Shown: in pieces, positions 34,752 to 43,711 of the stretch
How positions within the stretch are numbered: position 1 is the stretch's first letter
Layout of the letters: each line of letters opens with the position of its first letter
DNA from: Mycobacterium sp. ACS1612
Lineage (GTDB): Bacteria > Actinomycetota > Actinomycetes > Mycobacteriales > Mycobacteriaceae
Assembly: GCF_001667505.1 (NCBI RefSeq)
Contig: NZ_LZHZ01000004.1
Span: 124,001 to 188,000 of the forward strand
DNA length: 64,000 bases
Direction: 5' to 3'
Notes under the pieces: generated by a model
Database searches by the model: none
What the model was told of the DNA's origin: nothing
What the model saw: the letters and a program-made list of their open reading frames with translations, nothing else
Made by a program: the position numbers and the translations under genes

Positions 34752-35672
34752 TCATTCTCCTTGAGACATCAGGGCCGCTGCTGAGAAATTCCGCTCGGGA
34801 TCACGGCCAGCAAAGTAATTCTGGAGCGTATTCGACAGCTGAGACGGGTCCCACGCGTCGGAATCCGCACGGAACCGGTGCTCGGCCGTCGGCGCCGCAA
34901 CGAGTGTCACCGTCGGACCATAGACGATGAACAACTGCCCGTTGACATCGCTCGACGCGGGCGACGCGAGGAACCTCACCAGATTCACCACGTGCTCGGG
35001 CGACAGCGGATCGACCTGGCCCTCGGCCAGCTCCGGCGAATCCCCGAAGACGTCGACCGTCATCGCGGTGCGGGCACGCGGCGCGATCGCGTTGGCCCGT
35101 ACTCCATAGCGGTCCAGGGCACGCGCCGCGGTCAGCGTCAGCGCCGTAATACCGGCTTTGGCCGCACCGTAATTCGCCTGTCCCACCGGTCCTGCCAGGC
35201 CCGCCTCCGATGAGGTGTTGATGATGCGGCCGTAAACCGTCCCGTCGCCGTCTTTCGCCTTCGCCCGCCAATACGTCGCCGCGTTGCGGGTCAACAGGAA
35301 GTGGCCGCGCAGGTGGACGGCGATCACTGTGTCCCAGTCCTCGTCGGACATGTTGAACAGCATCTTGTCGCGGGTGATGCCGGCGTTGTTGACGACGATG
35401 CCGAGACCACCGAGACCGTCGGCGGTCTCGACCAATTCGTCGGCAGTCGAACGCTCACTGATGTCTCCGGCCACCGCGACGGCTTTGGCGCCTGCCGCCG
35501 TGATCTCGTCGATGACGTCGGAGCGGTCGAGCGCGCCCGGGATGTCGTTGACGACGATCGTCGCGCCCGCGCGGGCAAGTCCGATGGCCTCGGCCCGGCC
35601 GCGGCCCGCGGCCGCACCGGTCACCACCGCGACCAGTCCGGACAGATCGGTCGCGTCCTGCGAAACAGTCAC
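34752..35672 (-). CDS. hsd4A: Steroid short-chain dehydrogenase Hsd4A (Rv3502c type)
   Basis: 306 residues, classical SDR: VTGAAAGRGRAEA cofactor loop (about 17-29), NNAGI, Ser in INTSSEAG and the catalytic Tyr/Lys in NYGAAK. The C-terminal extension (about 235-306, ending SAAALMSQGE) is typical of the 17-beta-HSD4-like group. Homologous Hsd4A acts on 22-hydroxy steroid-CoA and 17-beta-hydroxysteroids during side-chain removal. GTG start; cotranscribed with fdxD 13 bases upstream and controlled by the KstR box beyond it. Confidence 0.92.
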   Translation of the reverse strand: MTVSQDATDLSGLVAVVTGAAAGRGRAEAIGLARAGATIVVNDIPGALDRSDVIDEITAAGAKAVAVAGDISERSTADELVETADGLGGLGIVVNNAGITRDKMLFNMSDEDWDTVIAVHLRGHFLLTRNAATYWRAKAKDGDGTVYGRIINTSSEAGLAGPVGQANYGAAKAGITALTLTAARALDRYGVRANAIAPRARTAMTVDVFGDSPELAEGQVDPLSPEHVVNLVRFLASPASSDVNGQLFIVYGPTVTLVAAPTAEHRFRADSDAWDPSQLSNTLQNYFAGRDPERNFSAAALMSQGE

Positions 35673-35685
35673 TTTATGAATACCT

Positions 35686-35877
35686 CTAGTCTCTGCGGAT
35701 CAGGGCAGCTCGGGGGCACTCGTTGACCGACTGCTCCGCCACGTCCTCCCGGTCGGCCGGCACCGGGTCGGCCTTCACGACGGCGTAATCGTCGTCATCG
35801 AGTTCGAACAGGTCGGGAGCGATTCCGACGCAAACGGCATTGCCCTCACAGCGGTCGCGGTCCACTTCCACTCGCAT
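35686..35877 (-). CDS. fdxD: 3Fe-4S ferredoxin FdxD
   Basis: 63 residues from the ATG with AAGGAG 7 bases upstream. Small acidic ferredoxin with Cys in RCEGNAVC and NECPRAA; three ligand Cys and Asn/Ala near the missing fourth indicate a 3Fe-4S cluster. Such ferredoxins feed electrons to P450s; a plausible partner here is CYP142 or CYP125. First gene of the fdxD-hsd4A transcript, divergent from fadE26. Confidence 0.92.
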   Translation of the reverse strand: MRVEVDRDRCEGNAVCVGIAPDLFELDDDDYAVVKADPVPADREDVAEQSVNECPRAALIRRD

Positions 35878-35951
35878 GACAGTCTCCTTTCGGGGCCACA
35901 CGGCCCCTGCGGGCTTGCGCGCCAGTGCGGCACCGGCCTAGACCCCAAGAC

Positions 35952-35965
35952 TAGAACGTGTTACA
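35952..35965. promoter_or_regulatory. KstR-type operator between fdxD and fadE26
   Basis: TAGAACGTGTTACA, a perfect match to TnnAACnnGTTnnA in a 155-base divergent gap. Read on the - strand it continues into TAGTCT, a possible fdxD -10 hexamer. One site can control both directions. Confidence 0.82.
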
Positions 35966-36032
35966 ACCGGGGGTGAAAGCGGGCCACACGATGGCTTTCT
36001 TAATACACCAGAAGTACCCACGAAGTGAGGAC

Positions 36033-37223
36033 ATGGCGATGCGGATCGGCTACACCCCGGAGCAGGAGGAGTTGCGCCGCGAACTGCGGTCCTACTTCAC
36101 CAAACTCATGACGCCGGAGCGTGCCGAAGCGCTCAGCGCCGGCGACGGCGGCGAGATGGGCCGAGGCAATGTCTACCGAGAGACGGTCGCGCAGATGGGC
36201 AAGGACGGCTGGCTCACGCTGAACTGGCCCAAGGAATACGGCGGGCAGGAGCGCTCGCCGATGGACAGCCTGATCTTCAACGACGAAGCCGCGATCGCGA
36301 ACGTCCCCGTGCCGTTCCTGACCATCAACAGCGTCGCGCCGACGATCATGCATTTCGGCAGCGACGAACAGAAGAAGTTCTTCCTGCCCAAGATCGCCGC
36401 GGGCGAGCTGCACTTCTCGATCGGCTACTCCGAGCCCGGCGCAGGCACCGACCTCGCCGCGCTGCGCACCACGGCGGTGCGTGACGGGGACGACTACGTC
36501 ATCAACGGTCAGAAGATGTGGACCAGCCTGATCGCGTATGCGGACTACGTGTGGCTGGCCGTCCGCACCAACCCGGAAGCCAAGAAGCATCGCGGCATCT
36601 CGATGCTCATCGTGCCGACCACCGCCGAGGGCTTCTCGTGGACGCCGGTACACACCATGGCAGGCGTCGACACCAGCGCCACTTACTACCAGGACGTCAG
36701 GGTGCCCACCAGCAGCCTCGTCGGCGAGGAGAACGCCGGCTGGAAACTGGTCACCAACCAGCTCAACCACGAACGCGTCGCGCTCGTGTCGGCGCAGCCG
36801 ATCTTCATGGCGCTTAACGGTGTTCGCGAGTGGGCGCAGAACACCAAGGACATCCACGGCAACCGGGTGATCGACTCGGAGTGGGTGCAGCTGAACCTGG
36901 CCCGCGTCCACGCCAAGGCCGAGGTGCTCAAGCTGATCAACTGGGAACTCGCGTCCTCCGACGAAGCCGCACCATCGCCCGCTGATGCGTCGGCGGCCAA
37001 GGTGTACGGCACCGAACTCGCCACCGAGGCGTACCGGCTGCTGATGGAGGTGCTCGGCACGGCGGGCACGCTGCGCACGAACGCCCCCGGCGCGCTGCTT
37101 CGCGGACGTGTCGAACGCATGCACCGCAGCTGCCTGATACTGACGTTCGGCGGCGGTACCAACGAGATTCAACGCGACATCATCGGGATGGTCGCCCTCG
37201 GCCTGCCCCGGGTCAATCGGTAA
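36033..37223 (+). CDS. fadE26: Acyl-CoA dehydrogenase FadE26 (ChsE4)
   Basis: 396 residues from the ATG preceded by GTGAGG; the ATG at 36039 is a close alternative and further upstream frame runs into the KstR box. Acyl-CoA dehydrogenase fold with SIGYSEPGAGTDLAALRT (FAD and substrate loop), KMWTSLI and the C-terminal FGGGTNEIQRDII. In M. tuberculosis FadE26 pairs with FadE27 as the ChsE4-ChsE5 heterotetramer that dehydrogenates the cholesterol side-chain CoA ester. FAD binding is shared across the two chains. Confidence 0.95.
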   Translation: MAMRIGYTPEQEELRRELRSYFTKLMTPERAEALSAGDGGEMGRGNVYRETVAQMGKDGWLTLNWPKEYGGQERSPMDSLIFNDEAAIANVPVPFLTINSVAPTIMHFGSDEQKKFFLPKIAAGELHFSIGYSEPGAGTDLAALRTTAVRDGDDYVINGQKMWTSLIAYADYVWLAVRTNPEAKKHRGISMLIVPTTAEGFSWTPVHTMAGVDTSATYYQDVRVPTSSLVGEENAGWKLVTNQLNHERVALVSAQPIFMALNGVREWAQNTKDIHGNRVIDSEWVQLNLARVHAKAEVLKLINWELASSDEAAPSPADASAAKVYGTELATEAYRLLMEVLGTAGTLRTNAPGALLRGRVERMHRSCLILTFGGGTNEIQRDIIGMVALGLPRVNR

Positions 37224-37231
37224 GGAACATC

Positions 37232-38323
37232 ATGGATTTCAAGACGACGGAAGCCGCATCCGATCTGGGCGGCCTGGCCCGGACCATCACCGACTCGGTC
37301 TGCACCAACGAGCACCAGCGCGAGCTCGACAAGCTCGACGAACGCTTCGACCGCGACCTGTGGGGCAAGCTGATCGAAGCGGACATCCTGTCGGCGGCCG
37401 CGCCGGAGTCGTTGGGCGGCGGCGGTTTCGGCGTGCTGGAGCAGGTGGCCGTGCTCGAGGCACTGGGCCGTCAGCTGGCCGCGGTGCCCTATCTGGACTC
37501 GGTGGTGCTCGGCGCGGGCGCGCTGGCGACGTTCGGCTCCGAGGCGCTGCAACAGGAATGGGCGCAGCCCGCGGTCAGCGGAGAGAAGATCATCGCGGTC
37601 GCGCTCGACGGCGAGATGGGTGAGGGCCCGGTGAGGGCCACGGGTTCCGCAGCCGGCTACAAGCTGACGGGCACGCGCACTCAGATCGCTTTCGGGCCCT
37701 TGGCAGATGCGTTCCTGGTTCCGGCGGAAACCGATTCAGGCGTCAAGGTTTTCTTGATCGCCAAGGCCGATGCCGGTGTGAATATGACCAGTCTGGACAC
37801 CACCGGTCTGGGCAGCGTCGGCCACCTCGAACTGCAGGGTGTCGAATCGGATCGGGTCGTCGGCGGTGAGGACGTTCTCGGGTGGCTGAGGACCCATGGC
37901 GCTCTCGGCCGCAGCGCATACCAACTGGGGGTGCTCGACCGGGCGTTGGAGCTCACCGCGCAATACGCCCGTGAGCGCGAGCAATTCGACCGGCCGATCG
38001 GCAGCTTCCAGGCCGTGTCGTCGCGACTGGCCGACGACTACATCAGCGTCAAGGCGCTGCGCTTGACGGTGACGCAGGCGGCTTGGCGGCTGGCCGAGGA
38101 CCTTCCAGCGGACATCGACGTCAACACGGCCGCGTTCTGGGCGGCCGACGCCGGTCATCGCGTCGCGCACACCACCGTGCATGTGCACGGAGGCGTCGGC
38201 ATCGACCTCGACCATCCGGTACACCGGTACTTCCTGGCGGCCAAGCAGAACGAATTCGCCGTCGGCAGTGCGACAGGCCAGCTATTGCGCATCGGCCGCG
38301 AGTTGGCCGATACCCCAGCGTGA
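37232..38323 (+). CDS. fadE27: Acyl-CoA dehydrogenase FadE27 (ChsE5)
   Basis: 363 residues, 8 bases after fadE26. Acyl-CoA dehydrogenase-like chain with the C-terminal helical bundle (AYQLGVLDRALELTAQYARE, REQFDRPIGSFQAVSSRLADD, HVHGGVGIDLDHPVHRYF). The HVHGGVGI motif belongs to the partner subunit of heteromeric steroid dehydrogenases. The N-terminal half is less conserved and lacks the full FAD loop, as expected for the ChsE5-type partner. Works only with FadE26. Confidence 0.94.
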   Translation: MDFKTTEAASDLGGLARTITDSVCTNEHQRELDKLDERFDRDLWGKLIEADILSAAAPESLGGGGFGVLEQVAVLEALGRQLAAVPYLDSVVLGAGALATFGSEALQQEWAQPAVSGEKIIAVALDGEMGEGPVRATGSAAGYKLTGTRTQIAFGPLADAFLVPAETDSGVKVFLIAKADAGVNMTSLDTTGLGSVGHLELQGVESDRVVGGEDVLGWLRTHGALGRSAYQLGVLDRALELTAQYAREREQFDRPIGSFQAVSSRLADDYISVKALRLTVTQAAWRLAEDLPADIDVNTAAFWAADAGHRVAHTTVHVHGGVGIDLDHPVHRYFLAAKQNEFAVGSATGQLLRIGRELADTPA

Positions 38324-38326
38324 CTC

Positions 38327-39865
38327 GTGGCTGAAGGACTGCCGACCGTCACCGAACTGCTGCTCCCGCTGATCGAGGTCGACGAGCGGGGAGTGTACTT
38401 CGAGGGCACCTTCACCAGTTGGCGTGACCACATCCAGCAGGGCGCAGCGATCGCTGCCGCGTTGCGGGCACGCCTTGATCCAGATAAGCCGCCGCACGTG
38501 GGCGTGCTGTTACAGAACACGCCGGTATTCTCCTCAGTGCTCGTCGCGGCGGCTCTGACAGGGATCGTGCCGGTGGGCCTGAACCCGGTGCGGCGGGGCG
38601 CGGCGCTCACCCGCGACGTCGCCCACGCGGATTGCCAAGTGGTGCTGGCGGATTCGGCATCGGCCGACGGCCTCGACGGCGACTACCTCGACGTCGACTC
38701 ACCGGACTGGGCGGACGAGGTCGCCGCCTTCCACGACGTCCCGATCGAACCGTACGGGGCAGACCCCGACGACCTGTTCATGCTCATCTACACGTCGGGC
38801 ACAAGCGGCGACCCCAAGGCCGTCAAATGTAGCCAGGGCAAGGTCGGCATTGCGGGCGCGATGATGGCGCAACGCTTCTCGCTCGGGACAGCCGACGTCT
38901 GCTACGTTTCGATGCCGCTGTTCCATTCGAACGCGGTGCTGGTCGGCTGGTCAGTGGCGGTCGCGTGCGGTGGCTCGCTTGTGTTGCGGCGCAAGTTCTC
39001 CGCGTCGCAATTCATCCCCGATGTCCGCCGCTACGGTGCCACGTACGCCAATTACGTTGGCAAGCCGCTGTCCTATGTGCTGGCCACTCCCGAGCGCCCC
39101 GACGACGTGGACAACCCGCTGCGCGCGGTGTACGGGAACGAGGGCGCACCGGCGGATGTCGAGCGGTTCGCCGAACGGTTCGACACTGTGGTGATAGACG
39201 GGTTCGGGTCGTCGGAGGGCGGCATCGCGATCGGCCGCACACCGGACACTCCGCCGGGGGCGCTGGGCCCGCTGCCGCCGGGCACTGAGATCATCGATGT
39301 CGAGACGGGAAAGCCGTGCCCTCCCGGCGTGACTGGCGAGCTGGTGAACACCTCGGACGCAGGACGTTTCGAGGGCTATTACAACGATCCCGATGCCGAG
39401 GCCGAACGGATGCGCGACGGTATCTATCACAGCGGCGACCTTGCCTACCGCGACGAAAACGGCTACGCGTACTTCGCGGGCAGGCTCGGCGACTGGATGC
39501 GGGTGGACGGCGAGAACCTCGGGTCTGCCCCGATAGAACGCGTGCTGCTGCGCCATCCAGATGTGGTCGAGGTGGCTGTGTACGGCATCCCCGCCCCCGA
39601 TGTCGGCGATCAGGTGATGGCCGCGCTAGTGCTGCGCGACGGCGCGCGATTCGACGCCGACAAGTTCAGCGCCTTCTTGGCCGAGCAGTCAGATCTAGGG
39701 CCCAAGCAATGGCCGTCGTACGTCCGCGTGGGAATGGAGCTGCCAAGGACCGAGACCTTCAAGGTGGTCAAACGGCAGCTCCAGGCCGAGGGCACTGAAT
39801 GCGGCGACCCGGTGTATCGGATCGAACGTCAACGTTCGTGGACGAATGGGCCGCTCCACAACTGA
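38327..39865 (+). CDS. fadD17: Steroid side-chain acyl-CoA synthetase FadD17
   Basis: 512 residues, GTG start 3 bases after the fadE27 stop. ANL-family ligase: P-loop LIYTSGTSGDPKAV, YGNEGAP and DGFGSSEGG, YHSGDLAYRDENGYAYFAGR hinge, and the catalytic Lys near the C-terminus in TETFKVVKRQ. FadD17 activates the C-24-type steroid carboxylate as a CoA ester for side-chain beta-oxidation. Its position with fadE26-fadE27 is conserved in M. tuberculosis. Last gene of that KstR-controlled transcript. Confidence 0.93.
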   Translation: MAEGLPTVTELLLPLIEVDERGVYFEGTFTSWRDHIQQGAAIAAALRARLDPDKPPHVGVLLQNTPVFSSVLVAAALTGIVPVGLNPVRRGAALTRDVAHADCQVVLADSASADGLDGDYLDVDSPDWADEVAAFHDVPIEPYGADPDDLFMLIYTSGTSGDPKAVKCSQGKVGIAGAMMAQRFSLGTADVCYVSMPLFHSNAVLVGWSVAVACGGSLVLRRKFSASQFIPDVRRYGATYANYVGKPLSYVLATPERPDDVDNPLRAVYGNEGAPADVERFAERFDTVVIDGFGSSEGGIAIGRTPDTPPGALGPLPPGTEIIDVETGKPCPPGVTGELVNTSDAGRFEGYYNDPDAEAERMRDGIYHSGDLAYRDENGYAYFAGRLGDWMRVDGENLGSAPIERVLLRHPDVVEVAVYGIPAPDVGDQVMAALVLRDGARFDADKFSAFLAEQSDLGPKQWPSYVRVGMELPRTETFKVVKRQLQAEGTECGDPVYRIERQRSWTNGPLHN

Positions 39866-39989
39866 GGGCGGTAGCGGCGCACCGCATTCTCGACGCGCGT
39901 GGCCGTGCCCGACCACAGCATGGTCCACGGCCCGGCGGCCAATGCCGCCGTCACCGCCAGCGCTCCTCCCCGTTGTCATGGGGCAACGG

Positions 39990-39995
39990 TAACCT
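39990..39995 (+). promoter_or_regulatory. Likely -10 hexamer of a leaderless AraC-type gene
   Basis: TAACCT followed by 7 bases and the GTG start. A short inverted repeat CGTTG/CAACG (39971-39975 and 39984-39988) lies just upstream and could be the regulator's own site. Confidence 0.4.
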
Positions 39996-40002
39996 GGCCA
40001 AC

Positions 40003-40731
40003 GTGGGCTATCGCGAGTTCTCGCCCCCGAACGCGCTGCGCGACCTGGTCGAATGTGCGTGGGTGGTGGACGGCCCCGCCGAGGTGGTGCGTGTGCTGCC
40101 CGACGGCTGCATGGACCTGATTCGCATGAACGGCCGCATCGTGGTGGCCGGACCCGACACCACTGCATCGGTCAGTCCGCGCGATGCAGAACCGTTCGTA
40201 GGGTTGCGGTTTCATCCGGGAGCGCTGCCGCGTCTGCTGTGCGTCCCCGCTGCCGAATTGCGCAATGATCGCGTGCCCCTGGCCGAGTTGCGCAGCGGAC
40301 TCCCCCGACACCCGTCGCTGACCGCCCTGGCCGCGGCTCTGGCCTCGCGGGAACCGCACGCCGAGACGGCGCCGTGGCCGCTGCCGCTCCTGCGGACCGT
40401 CACCAGCAGGGTGGCGGCCGGCTTCACGGTCGGTGACATCGCGAGCGAAATCGGATGGTCGCGTCGAAGCCTGCAGCGCCAATGCGCGTCGGTGTACGGC
40501 TACGGTCCGGCGATGTTGCGTCGAATCCTGCGATTCCGGCGTGCGCTGATCCTGTTGGACCGCGGCCTGCCGCCCAGCGAAGTGGCCGCCCGCGGCGGGT
40601 ACGCCGACCAGCCACATCTGCACCGCGAAGTGCGCGACCTCGCGGGTGTCCCGCTTGCGTGTTTCCGTCAGGACGGCAGAGCGGCGAACACGTCGACCCA
40701 GTTACCGTCCGGGTCGGCGACGGTCGCGTAA
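40003..40731 (+). CDS. AraC-family transcriptional regulator
   Basis: 242 residues from the GTG giving GYREFSPPNALRDLVECAW; upstream frame has no ribosome site and would be Arg-rich junk. N-terminal DUF6597-like domain (about 1-110: CAWVVDG, LPDGCMDLI, GLRFHPGALPRLLCVPA) and a C-terminal AraC helix-turn-helix pair (about 140-230: TVGDIASEIGWSRRSLQRQC, GYADQPHLHREVRDLAGVP). The target is unknown; the convergent VOC-protein gene overlaps its 3' end by 64 bases. It is not obviously part of the steroid regulon. Confidence 0.85.
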   Translation: MGYREFSPPNALRDLVECAWVVDGPAEVVRVLPDGCMDLIRMNGRIVVAGPDTTASVSPRDAEPFVGLRFHPGALPRLLCVPAAELRNDRVPLAELRSGLPRHPSLTALAAALASREPHAETAPWPLPLLRTVTSRVAAGFTVGDIASEIGWSRRSLQRQCASVYGYGPAMLRRILRFRRALILLDRGLPPSEVAARGGYADQPHLHREVRDLAGVPLACFRQDGRAANTSTQLPSGSATVA

Positions 40732-41066
40732 CGCATGCCCCACGGCGCGTCATAGGGCGCCAGCGGACCGGCGTGCCCCGCCGTGGTCACCTTCTCGAAG
40801 AGCGCGTCGACCTGCGCGGGCGACGCGACGCCAAGCGCCAGCGCCAGCCTGCCCGCCGAAGGCGGTGGCGGTGTCCAACCTGGATGCATTCCGGCGATCG
40901 TCTCTTCTGTGTCGAGCGAGAGGGTGTTTCCGCTGGGCAACTCCACCGCGACGTGCGGCACCTCCGGGTCCGGCACCGGCAGACCGAGAAGGCGATAGAA
41001 CTCGATCGAACGGGCCAGGTCGCTGACGAACACCTGGAAAACGGCTGAAGTGAGCGCAATGTCCAT
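40668..41066 (-). CDS. VOC/glyoxalase-fold protein
   Basis: 132 residues from the ATG giving MDIALTSAVFQVFVSDLARS. Single vicinal-oxygen-chelate domain pair: SIEFYRLLGLPV, VELPSGNTLSLD, and C-terminal YATVADPDGNWVDVFA. The metal-ligand His/Glu positions are not all evident (His at VPHVAVE is a candidate), so it may be a binding or resistance-type protein rather than an enzyme. Tail overlap of 64 bases with the AraC gene. Confidence 0.85.
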   Translation of the reverse strand: MDIALTSAVFQVFVSDLARSIEFYRLLGLPVPDPEVPHVAVELPSGNTLSLDTEETIAGMHPGWTPPPPSAGRLALALGVASPAQVDALFEKVTTAGHAGPLAPYDAPWGMRYATVADPDGNWVDVFAALPS

Positions 41067-41193
41067 GACCAGCACGCTATGCGGGCCGGCGCGGACCGGT
41101 CGTGAACAAATCGGACAAAGCTGACTTTCAGGACGACCCGCTAGCCTCGCCACGTCGGCGACCGCCGGCATCAGACTGACAGGAGTCTTTCTC

Positions 41194-41853
41194 GTGAAAC
41201 GCACGGCCATCAGTGGTGCCGCCGCGGTCGTTGCCGGGATCGCGATCGTGCTGTCCGGCTGCGGTTCTGACACCAAGACGGCACCCACCGCCTCGACGCC
41301 GCCCACCGATTCGTCGACAAGCGCCAAGGGCCCGCTGCCGACGATCGCCAGCTACATCGCGGAGAACAACATCCAAGAGGCGCCGGTCAAGCACGGCGAC
41401 GCGGGGTCTCCGAAAATCGATCTGACGCCACCGGCCGACTGGGCGGACGCGGGTTCCGACACCCCTGATTGGGCTTACCGCGCAATCATTTACAAGGGTC
41501 CGGTGGCCGGTGACTACACGCCGAGCATCGTCGCGCTGATGTCCAAGCTGACCGGCACGGTGGACCCGCAGAAAATCTTGGACCTCGCGCCCGGTGAGCT
41601 CACCAACCTCCCTGGGTGGAAGCCGATGAGCGCGAGCCGGCCCAGCACCCTCGGCAACTACCGCGCGGTCCAACTCAGCGGCACGTGGACGCAGGACGGC
41701 CAGACGAAAGTCGTCGCGCAGAAGACGGTCGTGATCCCCGAGAAGGACGCGGTCTACGTGCTGCAACTCAATGCCGACGGCCTACAGGCCGAGAAGGAGA
41801 TCATCGGCGCGGCAACGGATGTGACGGACTCAAACACCAAGATCACGCCCTGA
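41194..41853 (+). CDS. LpqN/LpqT-family lipoprotein
   Basis: 219 residues, GTG start. Lipoprotein signal with lipobox VLSGC (Cys at about 22), then a Thr/Ser/Pro spacer and a domain of the LpqN/LpqT type (PTIASYIAENNIQEAPVKHG, PPADWADAG, NYRAVQLSGTW, ending in a Val-rich strand). Members are surface lipoproteins; LpqN has been linked to mycomembrane lipid handling. No steroid link from sequence. Independent transcription is likely. Confidence 0.87.
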   Translation: MKRTAISGAAAVVAGIAIVLSGCGSDTKTAPTASTPPTDSSTSAKGPLPTIASYIAENNIQEAPVKHGDAGSPKIDLTPPADWADAGSDTPDWAYRAIIYKGPVAGDYTPSIVALMSKLTGTVDPQKILDLAPGELTNLPGWKPMSASRPSTLGNYRAVQLSGTWTQDGQTKVVAQKTVVIPEKDAVYVLQLNADGLQAEKEIIGAATDVTDSNTKITP

Positions 41854-41869
41854 GCCCGCGATTCGCAGG

Positions 41870-42565
41870 CTAAGCGAGCCGGTCCAGCACGGCGGCAAGC
41901 TCGGCGGGGCGGGAGAGAAACGGCGAGTGGTCTCCGGGCAGTTCGACGAGTTCGGCGTTGAGCCAATCGCGGGCGACGCGCCTGGACCACGACGGGTTGA
42001 CCATGCGGTCCCCGTCGCACAGTACATATGTCGTGTCGACAATGGGATAGGCGGACAACGAGCAGGGCAACTCGTAGTGGATGGTCGCCTGCGGCCGCAA
42101 CCGCATCGAAGCCCAGCTAACCGTCTTCCGATTGCAGTCTCCGAAGACGAGGTGATACAACACGTCCTCGTCGACCCAAGTGGTTCGTGCTTGCGAATCC
42201 GGCGCGCCCAGGCCCTTTACGTAGTCGGGGTTCAGCATGTCAGGGTCGCTCAACTGCTGCAGGAGCGACTGCCCCGGACTAGCCGGAATTGCACATAGGT
42301 ACACCAGCCGACGCACTGGCCGGCGCGCCGCTACGAGCGGAATCGTCTGGCCTGCCAACGAATGGCCGACCAGGACCAGATCGCCGGCGACTCCGGTGAC
42401 CGCGGCGCATACCACATCCGCGTAATCGTCGAATGTTGCCGAGCTGTCGTCGCATGGCAGATCCATCGCGATGGCCCGATGCCCCAGCGCTTCGAGTTCG
42501 GGGATCAGCCGTTCCCAGCACCATGCCCCGTGCCAGGCACCGTGCACCAAGCCAAATGTCGCCAT
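41870..42565 (-). CDS. Alpha/beta-fold hydrolase
   Basis: 231 residues. Compact alpha/beta hydrolase with oxyanion HGAWHGAW at 8-15, nucleophile elbow GHSLAG (Ser), acid in VLCDGDRMV and His in LPGDHSPFLSRP. The HGAWHG start is typical of esterase/plant-hydroxynitrile-lyase-like members of this family. It lies 24 bases downstream of the flavoprotein gene on the same strand, so it may be the last gene of the fadD19 transcript. The substrate is unknown; a thioester or ester of the steroid pathway is possible. Confidence 0.88.
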   Translation of the reverse strand: MATFGLVHGAWHGAWCWERLIPELEALGHRAIAMDLPCDDSSATFDDYADVVCAAVTGVAGDLVLVGHSLAGQTIPLVAARRPVRRLVYLCAIPASPGQSLLQQLSDPDMLNPDYVKGLGAPDSQARTTWVDEDVLYHLVFGDCNRKTVSWASMRLRPQATIHYELPCSLSAYPIVDTTYVLCDGDRMVNPSWSRRVARDWLNAELVELPGDHSPFLSRPAELAAVLDRLA

Positions 42566-42589
42566 TGTCGCCCCCTTGGGGGACTCTAG

Positions 42590-43711
42590 CTAACCCTCGC
42601 GGATTTCGTCGAGGTTGCGGGTGGCGTCCTCGAAACCCGCGACCAGCTCCGCGATGATGTCGGCGACCGAGCGGATCTCGTTCATCCGGCCCACGATCTG
42701 GCCCACCGGCATCGCGACGGTGTCCGGGTTGTCGGACTCGTTCATCCGCTGATGGGCCTCGCTGACGAGGATGTTCTGCAACGGCATCGGCAACGGCTCC
42801 GGCGCGTCGGGGGCATCCCACGCGTCGGTCCACCGAGATTTGAGCAGGCGGGCCGGCTTGCCGGTGTAGATGCGGCGCCGCACCGTATCGCTGGAGGTGG
42901 CTCGCAGCAACGCCTCCTGAATCGTCGACACGCCGCTGGCCTTGCGGTGCCCGAGGTCATATTCCGCCGACGTCAGGAACGCCGAACCCATCCAAACCCC
43001 TTGCGCACCAAGGGCAAGCGCTGCGGCCACCTGCCGACCGGTGCCGATGCCCCCGGCCGCCAGCACCGGCGCCCTGCCACCCAGCGCGTCGACGATCTCC
43101 GGCCACAGCACCATCGACCCGATCTCGCCCGTGTGCCCACCGGCCTCGTGGCCCTGCGCGACGACGATGTCGACACCGTTGTCCACATGGCGCTGCGCGT
43201 GTTTGGCGCTGCCTGCCAACGCGGCAACCGGGACACCGGCCCGGTGCGCCTGGTCGATGACATCCTTCGGCGGTGAGCCAAGGGCGTTGGCGATCAACTT
43301 GATCGGATGTTTGAGCGCCACCTCGACGTGCGAACGCGCCACCGAGTGCAGCCAGCCCAGCACCCCTTCGTTGCGCTCGCCGTCTTCCGGCAGCGGCGGG
43401 ACACCAAGATCGGCAAGGGTTTTGGCGACGAAGTCACGATGGCTCTGTGGGACCAGCTTGTCGATGTCGACCGCCGAACCTTCCTGCGGCACCTTGGCGG
43501 GCATCACGACGTCGACGCCGTACGGTTTACCGTCGGTGTTCTCGTCCATCCAACACAGCACGTTCTCGAGATCCTCGGCGTCGTTGAACCGCACGCACCC
43601 GAGCACCCCGAGGCCGCCCGCCTTGCTGACCGCCGCGGCCACCTTCTCCGACGGCGTGAAGACGAAGATCGGGTAGGTGATGCCGAAGCGGTCACACAGC
43701 GCGGTCCGCAT
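42590..43711 (-). CDS. Nitronate monooxygenase-like FMN protein
   Basis: 373 residues from the ATG that overlaps the fadD19 stop by one base. TIM-barrel flavoprotein of the 2-nitropropane dioxygenase/NMO type: FGITYPIFVF start, SKAGGLGVLG, HEAGGHTGE with the family His, and the FMN phosphate loop LAAGGIGTGRQVAAALALGAQGVWMGSAF. The C-terminus has a longer helical tail than nitroalkane oxidases. Translationally linked to fadD19, so a steroid or acyl-CoA reduction role is more likely than nitroalkane detoxification; the reaction is unknown. Related M. tuberculosis proteins (Rv3553/IpdC type) act on steroid-ring CoA esters. Confidence 0.85.
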   Translation of the reverse strand: MRTALCDRFGITYPIFVFTPSEKVAAAVSKAGGLGVLGCVRFNDAEDLENVLCWMDENTDGKPYGVDVVMPAKVPQEGSAVDIDKLVPQSHRDFVAKTLADLGVPPLPEDGERNEGVLGWLHSVARSHVEVALKHPIKLIANALGSPPKDVIDQAHRAGVPVAALAGSAKHAQRHVDNGVDIVVAQGHEAGGHTGEIGSMVLWPEIVDALGGRAPVLAAGGIGTGRQVAAALALGAQGVWMGSAFLTSAEYDLGHRKASGVSTIQEALLRATSSDTVRRRIYTGKPARLLKSRWTDAWDAPDAPEPLPMPLQNILVSEAHQRMNESDNPDTVAMPVGQIVGRMNEIRSVADIIAELVAGFEDATRNLDEIREG

